DNA from: Lentzea fradiae
GTDB lineage: Bacteria; Actinomycetota; Actinomycetes; Mycobacteriales; Pseudonocardiaceae
Length of the DNA: 64,000 bases
Direction: 5' to 3'
Assembly: GCF_900100955.1 (NCBI RefSeq)
Contig: NZ_FNCC01000005.1
Location: 372,001-436,000, forward strand
Shown: positions 24,507 through 33,020 of the stretch, piece by piece
Position numbering within the stretch: position 1 is the first letter of the stretch
Layout: every line of letters begins with the position of its first letter
Made by a program: the position numbers and the translations under genes
Notes under the pieces: generated by a model
The model's input: the letters and a program-made list of their open reading frames with translations, nothing else
What the model was told of the DNA's origin: nothing
The model's database searches: none

Positions 24507-24778
24507 GGCTGGTTCTACCTCCACGCGTGTTCACGACGGGGGACCGTGAACTCGCTGATTGTGTCGTCGGCCGTTGCGGAATGTGTACAGACTCGTGCGG
24601 GGGAGTTTGTACCGGGGGCCGTTGAACGGTCAGCACGATGCACGGCACGACGAGTGGAGTCAAGCGGAACTCGTTGTGCCACAACATCGTCTTCCTGCCC
24701 GGAAGGAATGCCTCAGCGCGTGTGGGCAGGTAGATCACGGTTCGGTGAACGAGCCATATGATTTTTTGATGTGTGAGA

Positions 24779-25567
24779 TCAGCGACCGGTGAATGTCGCG
24801 CGGCCCGGTCCGTCGGTGAGGAAGCTGTGGACGGCGCGCGGAAGATCTTCGGTCTCGAACAAAGCGGACGCGATGGTCGTGACGGCCGCGTCCGCGGCGG
24901 GAACGCCGCCGTTCTCGAAATGTGCGAGAACCTGTTTGGTCGCGAAATGCGCCCGGGTCGGGCCGGTCGCGAGTGCTCCGGCGAACCGTTCGGCCTCCGC
25001 CGCGAAGCCCTCGTCGGGGAGGACGCGGTTCACGACGTTCCAGCGTTCCAGCGTCGCGGCGTCGTAGAGGTCGCCGGTCATCACCAGCTCCTTCGCCCGG
25101 CCGACGCCCGCGCGGGCCGCCAGGCGCTGCGTGCCGCCCATCGTCGGCGTCAGGCCCACGACCTTCTCCACCAGGCCGAACCGGGCGCTTTCGGCGGCCA
25201 GGACCAGGTCGCACGCCAGCGCCACCTCGAACGCCCAGGTCAGGCACAGGGCGTGGGCGGCGAAGACGGTCGGGATCTCCAGCGCGGCGATGCGGTGCGG
25301 GAGCAGGAGCATCCGGTCGAACAGCGCCTGCGCGTCCTCGCGGTACTCCTGCGCCGCGAACAGCCCCACGTCGACGCCGCCGGACACGACCCGGCCGGAG
25401 GCGTTGACGAGCAACGCCCGCGCGTCGCCCAGCTCGTCCAGGGCGTCGTGGAACTCGGCGTCGAGGTCGAGCGAGTAGAGGTTCAGCGGCGGAGCGTCGA
25501 TCGAGATGACCGCGAGCTCCGCGCGGCGGGTCAGGTGGATCTTCAAGCCTGTCTCACAACCAATCAC
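24779..25567 (-). CDS. Enoyl-CoA hydratase/isomerase family protein
   Basis: The 262-residue protein has the crotonase fold: LAVISIDAPPLNLYSLD, VVSGGVDVGLF (first oxyanion-hole strand), and FEVALACDLVLAAESARFGL. It ends with the helical C-terminal trimerisation region. The classical catalytic glutamates of enoyl-CoA hydratase are not both obvious. PTMGGTQRL carries Met-Gly where PGAGGTQ is usual, so the exact reaction (hydration, isomerisation, C-C cleavage) is open. The GTG start overlaps the upstream CorA-like gene by 14 bases. Confidence 0.85.
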   Translation of the reverse strand: MIGCETGLKIHLTRRAELAVISIDAPPLNLYSLDLDAEFHDALDELGDARALLVNASGRVVSGGVDVGLFAAQEYREDAQALFDRMLLLPHRIAALEIPTVFAAHALCLTWAFEVALACDLVLAAESARFGLVEKVVGLTPTMGGTQRLAARAGVGRAKELVMTGDLYDAATLERWNVVNRVLPDEGFAAEAERFAGALATGPTRAHFATKQVLAHFENGGVPAADAAVTTIASALFETEDLPRAVHSFLTDGPGRATFTGR

Positions 25568-26510
25568 GGCGCTTGAACATGACGTACAGGAACCAGGAGA
25601 GGCCGAGGATGCCCGCGGTGGCCACCCAGAAGCCCCACCTCTGGTCGAAGCCGGGGTACGGCACGTTCATGCCGTAGTAGCCCGAGATCGCCGTCGGCAC
25701 CGCGATGATCGCGGCCCAGCTGGTGACCTTCTTCATGATGGAGTTCAGCCGGTTGCCCTGGACCGCCACCTCGGCCTCGCGCAGGTTCGTGACCAGCTCC
25801 CGCATCGACTCGGTCAGCTCGGCCGTGAACAGCGTGTGGTCCTTGACGTCCAGGTAGTACGGCATCATCACGTCGTCCACGAGCTGGTGCTCGCGGTGCA
25901 GGAGCGTGCCGAGCACCTCGCGCATCGGCAGTGCGACGCGCCGCAGCTGCACGAGGGCGCGCCGCAGCTGCAACGCCTTGCGGCCGACGTGCGGCTTCTC
26001 GTCGTAGATGCGGTCTTCGAGCGCCTCGATGTCGTCGTCGAGCTGTTCGGCGGCGGCGTAGTGGCCGTCCACGACGTCGTCGAGCAGGCCGTGCAGCAGG
26101 AACCCGACACCGCTCGACGCGAGCGCGGGCGCGCTGTCCCACCGCCGCTGCACGCCCGAGAGGTCGTAGTCCTCGCTCTCGCGCACCGTCACGAGCGCGT
26201 TGCGGGTGACGAACACGTCGACCTCGCACGTCCTGATCTCGTGCCCGGCGTAGCGGACCGCGTAGACGGAGAGGAACAGGTGGGTGGGGTAGCGGTCGAC
26301 CTTCGGCCGCTGGCGCTCGGTGAACGCGTCCTCGATCGCCAGCTCGTGCAGGCCCAGCTCGTCACGCAACAGGGTGATCTCGTCCTCGGAGGGCGCGCAG
26401 AGGTCGAACCACACGACCGAGGACTCGTCCTCCAGGTGCCCGGCCACGTCGGCGACCGGGAAGCCCGAGCCGGCGAGTTCGCCGTTGCGGTACAAGCGGG
26501 TCCGACCCAT
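25554..26510 (-). CDS. corA: CorA-family magnesium/divalent-cation transporter
   Basis: The 318-residue protein has a large cytoplasmic N-terminal domain with long helices (about residues 130-255; KALQLRRALVQLRRVALPMREVL). Two C-terminal membrane helices follow, joined by the YYGMNVP loop, the GMN selectivity signature of CorA channels. A basic FKRRDW end follows. It would form pentameric Mg2+/Co2+ channels. The ATG inside GACCCATGG gives the usual short N-terminus. A TTG nine bases upstream is a weaker alternative. It overlaps the enoyl-CoA hydratase gene downstream. Confidence 0.92.
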   Translation of the reverse strand: MGRTRLYRNGELAGSGFPVADVAGHLEDESSVVWFDLCAPSEDEITLLRDELGLHELAIEDAFTERQRPKVDRYPTHLFLSVYAVRYAGHEIRTCEVDVFVTRNALVTVRESEDYDLSGVQRRWDSAPALASSGVGFLLHGLLDDVVDGHYAAAEQLDDDIEALEDRIYDEKPHVGRKALQLRRALVQLRRVALPMREVLGTLLHREHQLVDDVMMPYYLDVKDHTLFTAELTESMRELVTNLREAEVAVQGNRLNSIMKKVTSWAAIIAVPTAISGYYGMNVPYPGFDQRWGFWVATAGILGLSWFLYVMFKRRDWL

Positions 26511-26579
26511 GGGTGACAACGATACGTAGATCTACTCAGATGTGAGGTTTGAGCCCGAGTTCCCGCTACCCTCGATCCG

Positions 26580-27905
26580 GTGAAGGTGGACCAACCACAG
26601 CGCATAGGCGACTACCTGCTCCTGGGCAGGCTTGGTCGTGGTGCCATGGGAACGGTCTACCTGGGGCAAGCGGGCGACGGGCGGCAGGTCGCGGTCAAGG
26701 TCGCCCGTGCCGAGCTGGCCGACGACCCGCGCTTCCGCGAGCGGTTCCGCCGCGAGGTCCAGATGGCCCGCGCGGTCGGCAGCGCCGGCACGGCGGCGGT
26801 CGTCGACGCGGACACGCGCGCGCCCCGCCCGTGGATGGCCACGGAGTACGTGCCCGGCCCGACGCTGCAGGAAGCCATCGAGCGGCACGGCCCGCTGCCG
26901 GAGCACCACCTGAGACGACTCGCCGAGGGGCTGGCCGAGGCGCTCACCGCCATCCACCGCGCCGGGCTCGTGCACCGCGACCTCAAGCCGTCCAACGTCC
27001 TGCTGGGCGCGGACGGCCCGCGCGTCATCGACTTCGGCATCTCCCGCGCGATGGAGCACACCGCGCTCACCGAGACCGGCATGGTCTTCGGCACGCCCGG
27101 CTTCCTCTCGCCGGAGCAGATCACCGGCCAGGAGGTCGCGGCGCCGTCCGACGTCTTCGCGCTCGGCGCCGTGCTCGTCTACGCGGCCACCGGCAAGGGG
27201 CCGTTCGGCGAGGGCCCGACCGCGACGCTGCTGTACAAGGCGGCTCACGGCGAGCCGGACATCGACGGCGTGCCCAAGTCGCTGCGCCCGCTCGTGCAGA
27301 AGTGCATGCAGCGCGACCCGGCCAAGCGCCCGGACCCGACCGAGGTGACGCGGCTGCTCTCGCAGGTCACCACGCAGAAGCCGCCGACCAGCAAGATCCC
27401 CGCGCCGATGACGCCCGCCGCCGCGACGTTCTCGACGTCGCGGTTCGTGCCGTTGTCGTGGGGCCTGGTGAACCTGGCCGCCGCGCTGCTCGCCGCCGCG
27501 ATCGCCGACCCGGCCGCGCAGGCGAACGGCGCCACGCAGCTGCTGGCGCTGGCCGCGTTCTGCGTCCTGGTCGTGCGCGCCGTGCGGCTGTTCAGCGCCG
27601 CCGCCCGCCGCAAGATCGTCGTGGAGATCAGCCGCGAGGGCATCGCCACGACCCGCAACGGCAAGTTCCACCAGTACTGGTGGTACGAGCTGGCACGGGT
27701 GCGGGTCGTGCCGCACAAGAAGCGGCCGTGGGTCGTCGTCTGGCTGAAGGACCCGGCGCCGCGCCGGTTCTTCGGGGCGCACCACGGCGGTGTGCGGGTG
27801 TTCCCGGTCGCCCACGAGCGGACCAGGCGGCGGCGCGAGCGCGAGGTCGCCGAGCTGCGCGCCGCCCTGGCCTGGTACCTGCCGCGGTCCTACGACGGGC
27901 GCTGA
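26580..27905 (+). CDS. Serine/threonine protein kinase, membrane-associated
   Basis: The protein has 441 residues. The N-terminal kinase domain is complete: glycine loop LGRGAMGTVYLG, K40, E59, HRDLKPSN (catalytic D134), DFG at 151-153, and GTPGFLSPEQ for the activation-segment end. Residues 265-300 are a Pro/Thr-rich linker. Two hydrophobic segments (about 298-345) follow, and the C-terminal cytoplasmic-type part (VVEISREGIATTRNGKF...) resembles bacterial PH-like modules. This differs from PknB-type kinases, which carry PASTA sensors. It has a GTG start. Its 3' end overlaps the convergent membrane-protein gene by 16 bases. Substrate unknown. Confidence 0.9.
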   Translation: MKVDQPQRIGDYLLLGRLGRGAMGTVYLGQAGDGRQVAVKVARAELADDPRFRERFRREVQMARAVGSAGTAAVVDADTRAPRPWMATEYVPGPTLQEAIERHGPLPEHHLRRLAEGLAEALTAIHRAGLVHRDLKPSNVLLGADGPRVIDFGISRAMEHTALTETGMVFGTPGFLSPEQITGQEVAAPSDVFALGAVLVYAATGKGPFGEGPTATLLYKAAHGEPDIDGVPKSLRPLVQKCMQRDPAKRPDPTEVTRLLSQVTTQKPPTSKIPAPMTPAAATFSTSRFVPLSWGLVNLAAALLAAAIADPAAQANGATQLLALAAFCVLVVRAVRLFSAAARRKIVVEISREGIATTRNGKFHQYWWYELARVRVVPHKKRPWVVVWLKDPAPRRFFGAHHGGVRVFPVAHERTRRRREREVAELRAALAWYLPRSYDGR

Positions 27906-28747
27906 TCGGTCCACTCGTAGGTGATGGACGCCGAGAGGGTCACCGTGTCGGCGGGCACCCGCAGGTCGGTCGCGTGCCGCTGCTCGAAGCCGGTCACCTC
28001 GCCCGTCACCGGGTCGATCGTGTAGACGGTCCTGGCGCCCTCCGCGAACACCTGTCCGTCCCGCCAGGTGATCCCCGGCGTCTCGCCGAGCCCGCGGTAC
28101 AGCGCCGCCTTCTCCTCGACGGTCGTGAACGGCGACAGCATCGCCGCGGCCACCTCGTCCAGCGCCCGCACCGGGTCGGCGCCGGGCGACTGCCCGATGC
28201 CGACCTCCCGGCACGGCGTGCGGGAGCAGAAGGACTGCCACAGCTGGGGGCCGCGTTCGAGCTCGCCGTAGAGCGGCCGGTCCGGCTGGACGGCGCCCGC
28301 GACGTGCCGCCGCGCGCCTGTCTGCTCGCGGAAGATCACCACCATCTCGTCGGCGGCGGTCGGCAGCCAGACGTCGATCTTCCACTCGAACGCGGACGAC
28401 GTGAACGGGTCCGAGGCTCCCCTGACCTCCCAGGCGAGGTAGCTGACGTGCCGGTACTTGGCGGCCGGCCGTTCGGTGACCTCCAGCGCCGTGGCGGCCT
28501 CGTGCAGCGACGTGGCGGGCTTCGTCGGCAGCGTCGCGGGTGCCTCCCGGTCGAGCGGACGCAGCACCACCACCAGCCCGGCGAGCAGCACCACCGTCAC
28601 GGCCGCCGCCGCGGCGCCCAGCCAGCGGGAGGGGCGGCGCGGCTTCTCCTCCTCGAACAGCCGCGCGCGCAGGCGGGCCAGCCGGACCTCGTCGTCGGGC
28701 GGCACCGGGTAGAGCTCGGCGAGGTCGTCGTCCAGCACGTCACGCAT
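27890..28747 (-). CDS. CU044_5270-family membrane protein (ECF sigma partner)
   Basis: This is a 285-residue single-pass protein. A short acidic cytoplasmic N-terminus (MRDVLDDDLAELYPVPPDDE) is followed by one membrane helix (about residues 43-65) and a large extracytoplasmic domain with YTIDPVTGEVTGFE near the end. This is the CU044_5270 family, repeatedly found directly behind ECF sigma-factor genes. It is thought to act as anti-sigma-like or sensing partner, although no zinc-binding anti-sigma motif is present. Its ATG overlaps the sigma-factor stop by 8 bases, so the two are coupled. Confidence 0.85.
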   Translation of the reverse strand: MRDVLDDDLAELYPVPPDDEVRLARLRARLFEEEKPRRPSRWLGAAAAAVTVVLLAGLVVVLRPLDREAPATLPTKPATSLHEAATALEVTERPAAKYRHVSYLAWEVRGASDPFTSSAFEWKIDVWLPTAADEMVVIFREQTGARRHVAGAVQPDRPLYGELERGPQLWQSFCSRTPCREVGIGQSPGADPVRALDEVAAAMLSPFTTVEEKAALYRGLGETPGITWRDGQVFAEGARTVYTIDPVTGEVTGFEQRHATDLRVPADTVTLSASITYEWTDQRPS

Positions 28748-29231
28748 GTTCCACTTCCTTCAGCTTGGCGCGCAGGCGGTGCAGGCGGGACCTCGCGGTG
28801 CCGGGGTTGAGCCGCAGCGCCTCCGCCGCGTCCTGGACGCTCAGCCCCGCGAGCGAGACGAGCAGGACCAGGTCGCGGTCGGCCTCGGACATCTTCGCCA
28901 GCGCGCCGGCGATGCGCCGCAGGTGCGACCGGGCGTCGATGCGGGCGACGACGGAGTGCTCCAGCGACTCCGCGACACCGAGGTCCACGCCGTAGCGTTC
29001 GGCGGTGCGCAGCAGGCGGGCCTCGCGCTTCGCGTGACCGCGCAACAGGTTCGTGGCGATGCCGTAGAGCCAGCCGACGGCGCTGCCCTTCTCCCGGTCG
29101 TAGTTCTCCTCGGCGCGCATGGCGGCCAGGAACGTCTCGCTGACGAGGTCGTCGGCCACGTCGACGCCGACCCGTCGCGCCAGATATCGGTGCAAGGGGA
29201 GGGCGTGCTCGTCGAACAGCTCCGCGAACAT
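28740..29231 (-). CDS. ECF RNA polymerase sigma factor
   Basis: The protein has 163 residues. Region 2 (about 10-75) has VDVADDLVSETFLAAMR and GSAVGWLYGIATNLLRGH, the -10-recognition and core-binding helices of ECF factors. Region 4 (about 105-160) has LVSLAGLSVQDAAEALRLNPGTARSRLHRLRAKL, the -35-binding helix-turn-helix (the motif spans residues about 128-157). It would direct polymerase to a small regulon, probably including its own operon. It is encoded with a CU044_5270-type partner. A GTG one codon upstream of the ATG is possible. Confidence 0.92.
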   Translation of the reverse strand: MFAELFDEHALPLHRYLARRVGVDVADDLVSETFLAAMRAEENYDREKGSAVGWLYGIATNLLRGHAKREARLLRTAERYGVDLGVAESLEHSVVARIDARSHLRRIAGALAKMSEADRDLVLLVSLAGLSVQDAAEALRLNPGTARSRLHRLRAKLKEVEHA

Positions 29232-29269
29232 CACGCCCCCTGTTGGCTCCCCGCGGCACCCGTGTTGCA

Positions 29270-29283
29270 GTGACCTGGATCAC
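29270..29283. promoter_or_regulatory. CRP-like palindrome
   Basis: GTGA-CCTGGA-TCAC is a perfect GTGA-N6-TCAC palindrome, flanked by A at each side, in the spacer between the divergent sigma-factor and propeller genes. This is the core of CRP/FNR-family binding sites. It lies 39 bases from one start and 104 from the other. No CRP gene is in the window, so the regulator is inferred. Confidence 0.45.
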
Positions 29284-29386
29284 ATCATGCCCGCGTTCGG
29301 CCGGACGGCTGAAGAGGCTAACGCCCGTTGGTCCGGTCGCGATGTGGTGGTGGGTCGGGGATGACTCGCGCCAGGAGGCACTGAAC

Positions 29387-30679
29387 ATGCGGTTACGCCC
29401 ACTGGTGATGGCGGCTGCCATCACCACGGCACTGGTGGTGACCCCGGCCTCGGCGGCTCCCGCCGGCCGGGTGCTGGGGTACGTCGCCAACAACGGCGGC
29501 GGGGTGTCGGTGCTCGACATCGCCACCGGCGCGGTGTCGGAGACGATCGCCGACAGCGGCGGCAACTCGCCGTACATGGCGGCGGTCGCGTTCGACGGCA
29601 CCCGCGGCTACGTGACGAACACCGTGCAGAACACCCTCACCGTCATCGACACGCCGACCAACACGGTCGACAGCTCCGTCCCCGTCGGGAACCACCCGGC
29701 GGGAGTCGCGGTCGCCCCCGGCGGCGGCTTCGTCTACGTCACCAACTACGGCGACGGCACGGTGTCCGTCGTCGACACCGCCACGCTGACGGTCACCGCG
29801 ACCATCACCGTCGGCCAGAACCCGGACGGCGTCGTCGTCACGCGCGACGGCAAGGCCGTCTACGTCACGCACGACGTCCCCGGCGCCAGCGCGGTCTCGG
29901 TCATCGACACCACGACCAACGCCGTCGCCACCACGATCCCGGTGGGCAGGGCCTCCACCGCGATCGCCGCGTCCCCGGACGGCACGCGGATGTACGTGGT
30001 GAACAAGGGCTCCGACACCGTCTCCGCCATCGACGTCGCCACGCGCACCGTCCTCGGCACCGCGAGCGTCGGCTTCACGCCACACGGCATCGCGTTGGCG
30101 CCGAACGGAACCCGCGCGTACGTGACGAACAGCGAGTTCGACTCGGTGTCGGTCGTGGACCTGACCTCCATGACCGAGCTGCGGAAGGTCTTCGTCGGTG
30201 ACCGGCCCATCAGCGTGGCGATCACGCCGGACGGCGCGGGCCTCTACGTCACGAACTACGGCAGCGGCACGGTTTCGGTCATCGACACGGCCACGGACAC
30301 CGTCACCGGCACCATCGCCGTGGGCGAGCACCCGGTGGGCATCGCGGTGAGCTTCGTGCCGCCCGCCCCGTCGAAGCTCGCCGCCGGTCACGCCCAGTTG
30401 CAGCTGCGGTTGCTCGGGTTCACGCTGCGCGGGCTCGACGCCACGCTGACCGAGAAGCACACCGGTGCACCGGTCGCCGGGCGGAAGGTCGTGTTCCAGA
30501 CGGTGAAGGGCACGCCGTTGTGCACCGCGACGACGAACACGTCCGGCAAGGCCGCGTGCGACGCGCAGGTGCCGTTGCTGGTCGGGCTGGCGACGTTGCT
30601 GCAGGGCTTCACGGCGTCCTTCGCGGGCGACGACGAGCACGGCGGCGCGGCCAAGCGCGGCTACATCACGCTGCTCTAG
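29387..30679 (+). CDS. Secreted YVTN-family beta-propeller protein
   Basis: The 430-residue protein has a cleavable signal peptide (LVMAAAITTALVVTPASAAP, cleavage about residue 25). It then has seven or so propeller repeats of about 42 residues, each with a YVTN-type strand and a VSVIDTAT-type strand (for example YVTNYGDGTVSVVDTA). A C-terminal Ig-like domain (about residues 335-430) contains GAPVAGRKVVFQT and SGKAACDAQVP. YVTN propellers are extracellular scaffolds, sometimes in surface layers. AGGAGG lies well placed before the ATG. It is divergent from the sigma-factor operon. No enzymatic residues seen. Confidence 0.88.
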   Translation: MRLRPLVMAAAITTALVVTPASAAPAGRVLGYVANNGGGVSVLDIATGAVSETIADSGGNSPYMAAVAFDGTRGYVTNTVQNTLTVIDTPTNTVDSSVPVGNHPAGVAVAPGGGFVYVTNYGDGTVSVVDTATLTVTATITVGQNPDGVVVTRDGKAVYVTHDVPGASAVSVIDTTTNAVATTIPVGRASTAIAASPDGTRMYVVNKGSDTVSAIDVATRTVLGTASVGFTPHGIALAPNGTRAYVTNSEFDSVSVVDLTSMTELRKVFVGDRPISVAITPDGAGLYVTNYGSGTVSVIDTATDTVTGTIAVGEHPVGIAVSFVPPAPSKLAAGHAQLQLRLLGFTLRGLDATLTEKHTGAPVAGRKVVFQTVKGTPLCTATTNTSGKAACDAQVPLLVGLATLLQGFTASFAGDDEHGGAAKRGYITLL

Positions 30680-30682
30680 GAG

Positions 30683-30743
30683 GAATTCGACCGATCGACT
30701 GTGTCGAATGGCGGGTAAATTCGACGCAGTCGATCGACAATTC
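30683..30743 (+). terminator. Strong hairpin behind the YVTN propeller gene
   Basis: CGATCGACTGTGTCGAAT (30692-30709) pairs with ATTCGACGCAGTCGATCG (30719-30736) with one mismatch and a 9-base loop. Outside a small bulge GAATT/AATTC (30683-30687 and 30739-30743) adds to the stem. It begins 3 bases after the stop codon. No T-run follows, as is common in high-GC actinobacteria. Confidence 0.65.
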
Positions 30744-30865
30744 GAGTTGACTGCGTGTCGCGGCACTGTTACGACTGTTTCCGGGAGTTCTCCGGATACT
30801 TGCTGACCGGTCAGGCATTCCGAAGTGTTCCGAACCCTGCGCGATGTCGACTTCCTGGAGATGTC

Positions 30866-32137
30866 ATGACCGAAAGCCGAGACAATTCGGAGACCGCGGG
30901 TGCGCAGCCTTTCCGGCGGCGGACCCTGCTGGCGGCGGGTGCCGCGCTGCCGGTGCTGGCGGTGGGGGCGACGCCCGCTTCCGCGGCCAGCTCGGTGCTC
31001 GTCGAGCCGTCGAACGTGCAGCAGACGATCCTGGGCTTCGGCGGGATGAACCACACCGTCTGGATCAACGATCTCACCGCCGCCCAACGGGAAACGGCGT
31101 TCGGCAACGGTGCGGGCCAGCTCGGGTTCACCGTGCTGCGCATCCCCGTCCACGAGGACCGCGCCAACTGGAGCCGCGAGGTCGCGACGGCCCGGCGCGC
31201 GGTCGAGCTCGGGGCCAAGGTGATCGCCTCGCCGTGGAACCCGCCCGCCTCGATGACCGAGAGCTTTTCAGGCGGAAAGCGGCTGCGTTACTCCTCTTAC
31301 GGCGCTTATGCGCAGCACCTGAACGACTTCGTCGCGTTCATGGCGAACAATGGGGTGAACCTGTACGGGATCTCGGTGCAGAACGAACCGGACTACGCGC
31401 ACGAATGGACGGCGTGGACCTCCGGTGAGATCGTCCGGTTCCTCCGCGAGAACGCGGGCTCCATCAACGCCAGGGTCATCGCCCCCGAGTCGTTCCAATA
31501 CCGCAAGAACCTCTCCGACCCCATCCTCAACGACGCCGCCGCGCTGGCGAACGTGGACATCATCGGCGCGCACCTCTACGGCACCCAGAACGCGGACTTC
31601 CCGTACCCGCTGTTCCAGCAGAAGGGCGGCGGCAAGGAGCTGTGGATGACCGAGGTCTACCACCCGAACAGCTCCGACTCGGCCGACCTGTGGCCGCAGG
31701 CGCTCGACGTGGGCGAGCACATCCACCGCGCGCTCGTGTACGGCCGGTTCCAGACCTACGTGTGGTGGTACATCCGCCGCTCGTACGGCCCGATGCGCGA
31801 GGACGGGCAGATCAGCAAGCGCGGCGCCAACATGGCGCACTTCTCGAAGTGGGTGCGCCCCGGCTACCAGCGGATCACCGCGACCGCGAACCCGCAGTCG
31901 AACGTCTACATCACGGCGTTCAAGAGCGGGTCCAAGGTCGTGATCGTCGCCGTCAACAAGAACACCTCACCGGTGGACCACGTGTTCACCGTCCGCGACA
32001 TCAGCTCCGCGCCGATCTCGACCTGGCTGACGAGCGCGAGTGCGACCCTCGCGCATTACAACGACTTCAGCATGTCCAACGGGACCTTCAACGCCCAGTT
32101 GCCCGCCCGCAGCATCAGGACGTTCGTCCTGAACTGA
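30866..32137 (+). CDS. Secreted GH30 glucuronoxylanase-type glycoside hydrolase
   Basis: The 423-residue protein has a twin-arginine-like signal (FRRRTLLAAGAALPVLAVG, residues 16-34, ending ASA). A GH30 (beta/alpha)8 barrel with its side beta-domain follows. QNEPDY supplies the acid/base E174 and WMTEVY the nucleophile E263. The WWYIRRSYGPM stretch near the end of the barrel is the conserved segment through which subfamily-8 enzymes bind the glucuronate side chain. The likely substrate is therefore methylglucuronoxylan, cut endo-wise. The C-terminal strands (VFTVRDIS..., SIRTFVLN) complete the side domain. No carbohydrate-binding module is attached. The start has GGAG 5-8 bases upstream. Confidence 0.88.
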   Translation: MTESRDNSETAGAQPFRRRTLLAAGAALPVLAVGATPASAASSVLVEPSNVQQTILGFGGMNHTVWINDLTAAQRETAFGNGAGQLGFTVLRIPVHEDRANWSREVATARRAVELGAKVIASPWNPPASMTESFSGGKRLRYSSYGAYAQHLNDFVAFMANNGVNLYGISVQNEPDYAHEWTAWTSGEIVRFLRENAGSINARVIAPESFQYRKNLSDPILNDAAALANVDIIGAHLYGTQNADFPYPLFQQKGGGKELWMTEVYHPNSSDSADLWPQALDVGEHIHRALVYGRFQTYVWWYIRRSYGPMREDGQISKRGANMAHFSKWVRPGYQRITATANPQSNVYITAFKSGSKVVIVAVNKNTSPVDHVFTVRDISSAPISTWLTSASATLAHYNDFSMSNGTFNAQLPARSIRTFVLN

Positions 32138-32148
32138 GGCAGGTCCTG

Positions 32149-32337
32149 TCAGGCAGCCGCCGGCAGGTCGTCGCGGAGCGAGCCGAGGTGGTCGAGACAC
32201 GACTGCCGGCAGGCGACTCCGTGGACGACCTGCCAGCCTGCGGGCACCTGCAGCACCGCGGGCCAGATCGAGTACCGGCCCGTCGGGCTGACCAGCACCA
32301 GGAACATGGTGTGAGCCTGAGCGAACGGGGATGTCAT
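32149..32337 (-). CDS. MbtH-like protein
   Basis: This 62-residue protein matches the MbtH family: an S-P-F start, FLVLVSPTGRYSIWPA with the conserved SxWP, and VPAGWQVVHG. MbtH proteins bind and activate many NRPS adenylation domains. It is a stand-alone gene, convergent with the xylanase gene 11 bases away, and not next to any NRPS gene. The nearest NRPS in this window starts more than 6.5 kb away. It may serve that megasynthase, which has no MbtH of its own, or others elsewhere in the genome. Confidence 0.85.
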   Translation of the reverse strand: MTSPFAQAHTMFLVLVSPTGRYSIWPAVLQVPAGWQVVHGVACRQSCLDHLGSLRDDLPAAA

Positions 32338-32432
32338 GCTCCCAGGGTGACCCCCGCCACCTCGGGTCCCGCTGGTCGCGCGGTGGAGCGTCTCATTACC
32401 CGATCTTGGCCGGGGTGTGATTACGTGGGGAC

Positions 32433-33014
32433 GTGACTGTGGAACAGGTGGTCCTCCTGGCCGAGGACGGTTCGGCCATCGGCGTCGAGGACAAGGCCGT
32501 CGTGCACCACGCGGACACCCCGCTGCACCTCGCGTTTTCCAGCTACGTCTTCGACTCGTCCGGCAACACCGTGCTCACCCGCCGCGCGTTGCACAAGAAG
32601 ACGTTCCCCGGGCTGTGGACGAACACCTGCTGCGGGCATCCGGCGCCGGGCGAGGACATGGCGCAGGCCGTGCTGCGACGGCTGCGCGACGAGCTGGGCA
32701 TGGCGGTCTCCGCACCCGAGCTGCTGCTGCCCGCCTTCCGCTACCGCGCCGAGATGGACGGCGTCGTCGAGAACGAGATGTGCCCGGTGTTCCGGGTCCT
32801 CACCGACGACGAGCCCACGCCGAACCCGGACGAGGTCGACTCCACCGAACGGGTGGCGTGGAGCAAGTTCGCCTCCGACGTCCTCGACGGCACGCGGGAG
32901 ATCTCGCCGTGGTCCCGGCTTCAGGTCGCCGAGCTCGTGAAGCTCGGGCCCGACCCGCTGGAGTGGCCGGTCGCGGACCGGGCCGGGCTGCCGCAGGCCG
33001 TCAAGCTGGGCTGA
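32433..33014 (+). CDS. idi: Isopentenyl-diphosphate delta-isomerase, type I
   Basis: The 193-residue Nudix-fold enzyme interconverts isopentenyl and dimethylallyl diphosphate. Catalytic cysteine is in TNTCCGHP (C66/C67) and the glutamate in ENEMCPV. The Nudix-like RRLRDELGM segment and HHADTPLHLAFS metal-binding histidines are also present. Length is normal for actinobacterial type I IDI. The GTG start has GGGGA upstream. It sits between the MbtH gene (divergent) and the lysine exporter gene (convergent, 6 bases apart), apparently monocistronic. Confidence 0.94.
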   Translation: MTVEQVVLLAEDGSAIGVEDKAVVHHADTPLHLAFSSYVFDSSGNTVLTRRALHKKTFPGLWTNTCCGHPAPGEDMAQAVLRRLRDELGMAVSAPELLLPAFRYRAEMDGVVENEMCPVFRVLTDDEPTPNPDEVDSTERVAWSKFASDVLDGTREISPWSRLQVAELVKLGPDPLEWPVADRAGLPQAVKLG

Positions 33015-33020
33015 GGCCCC

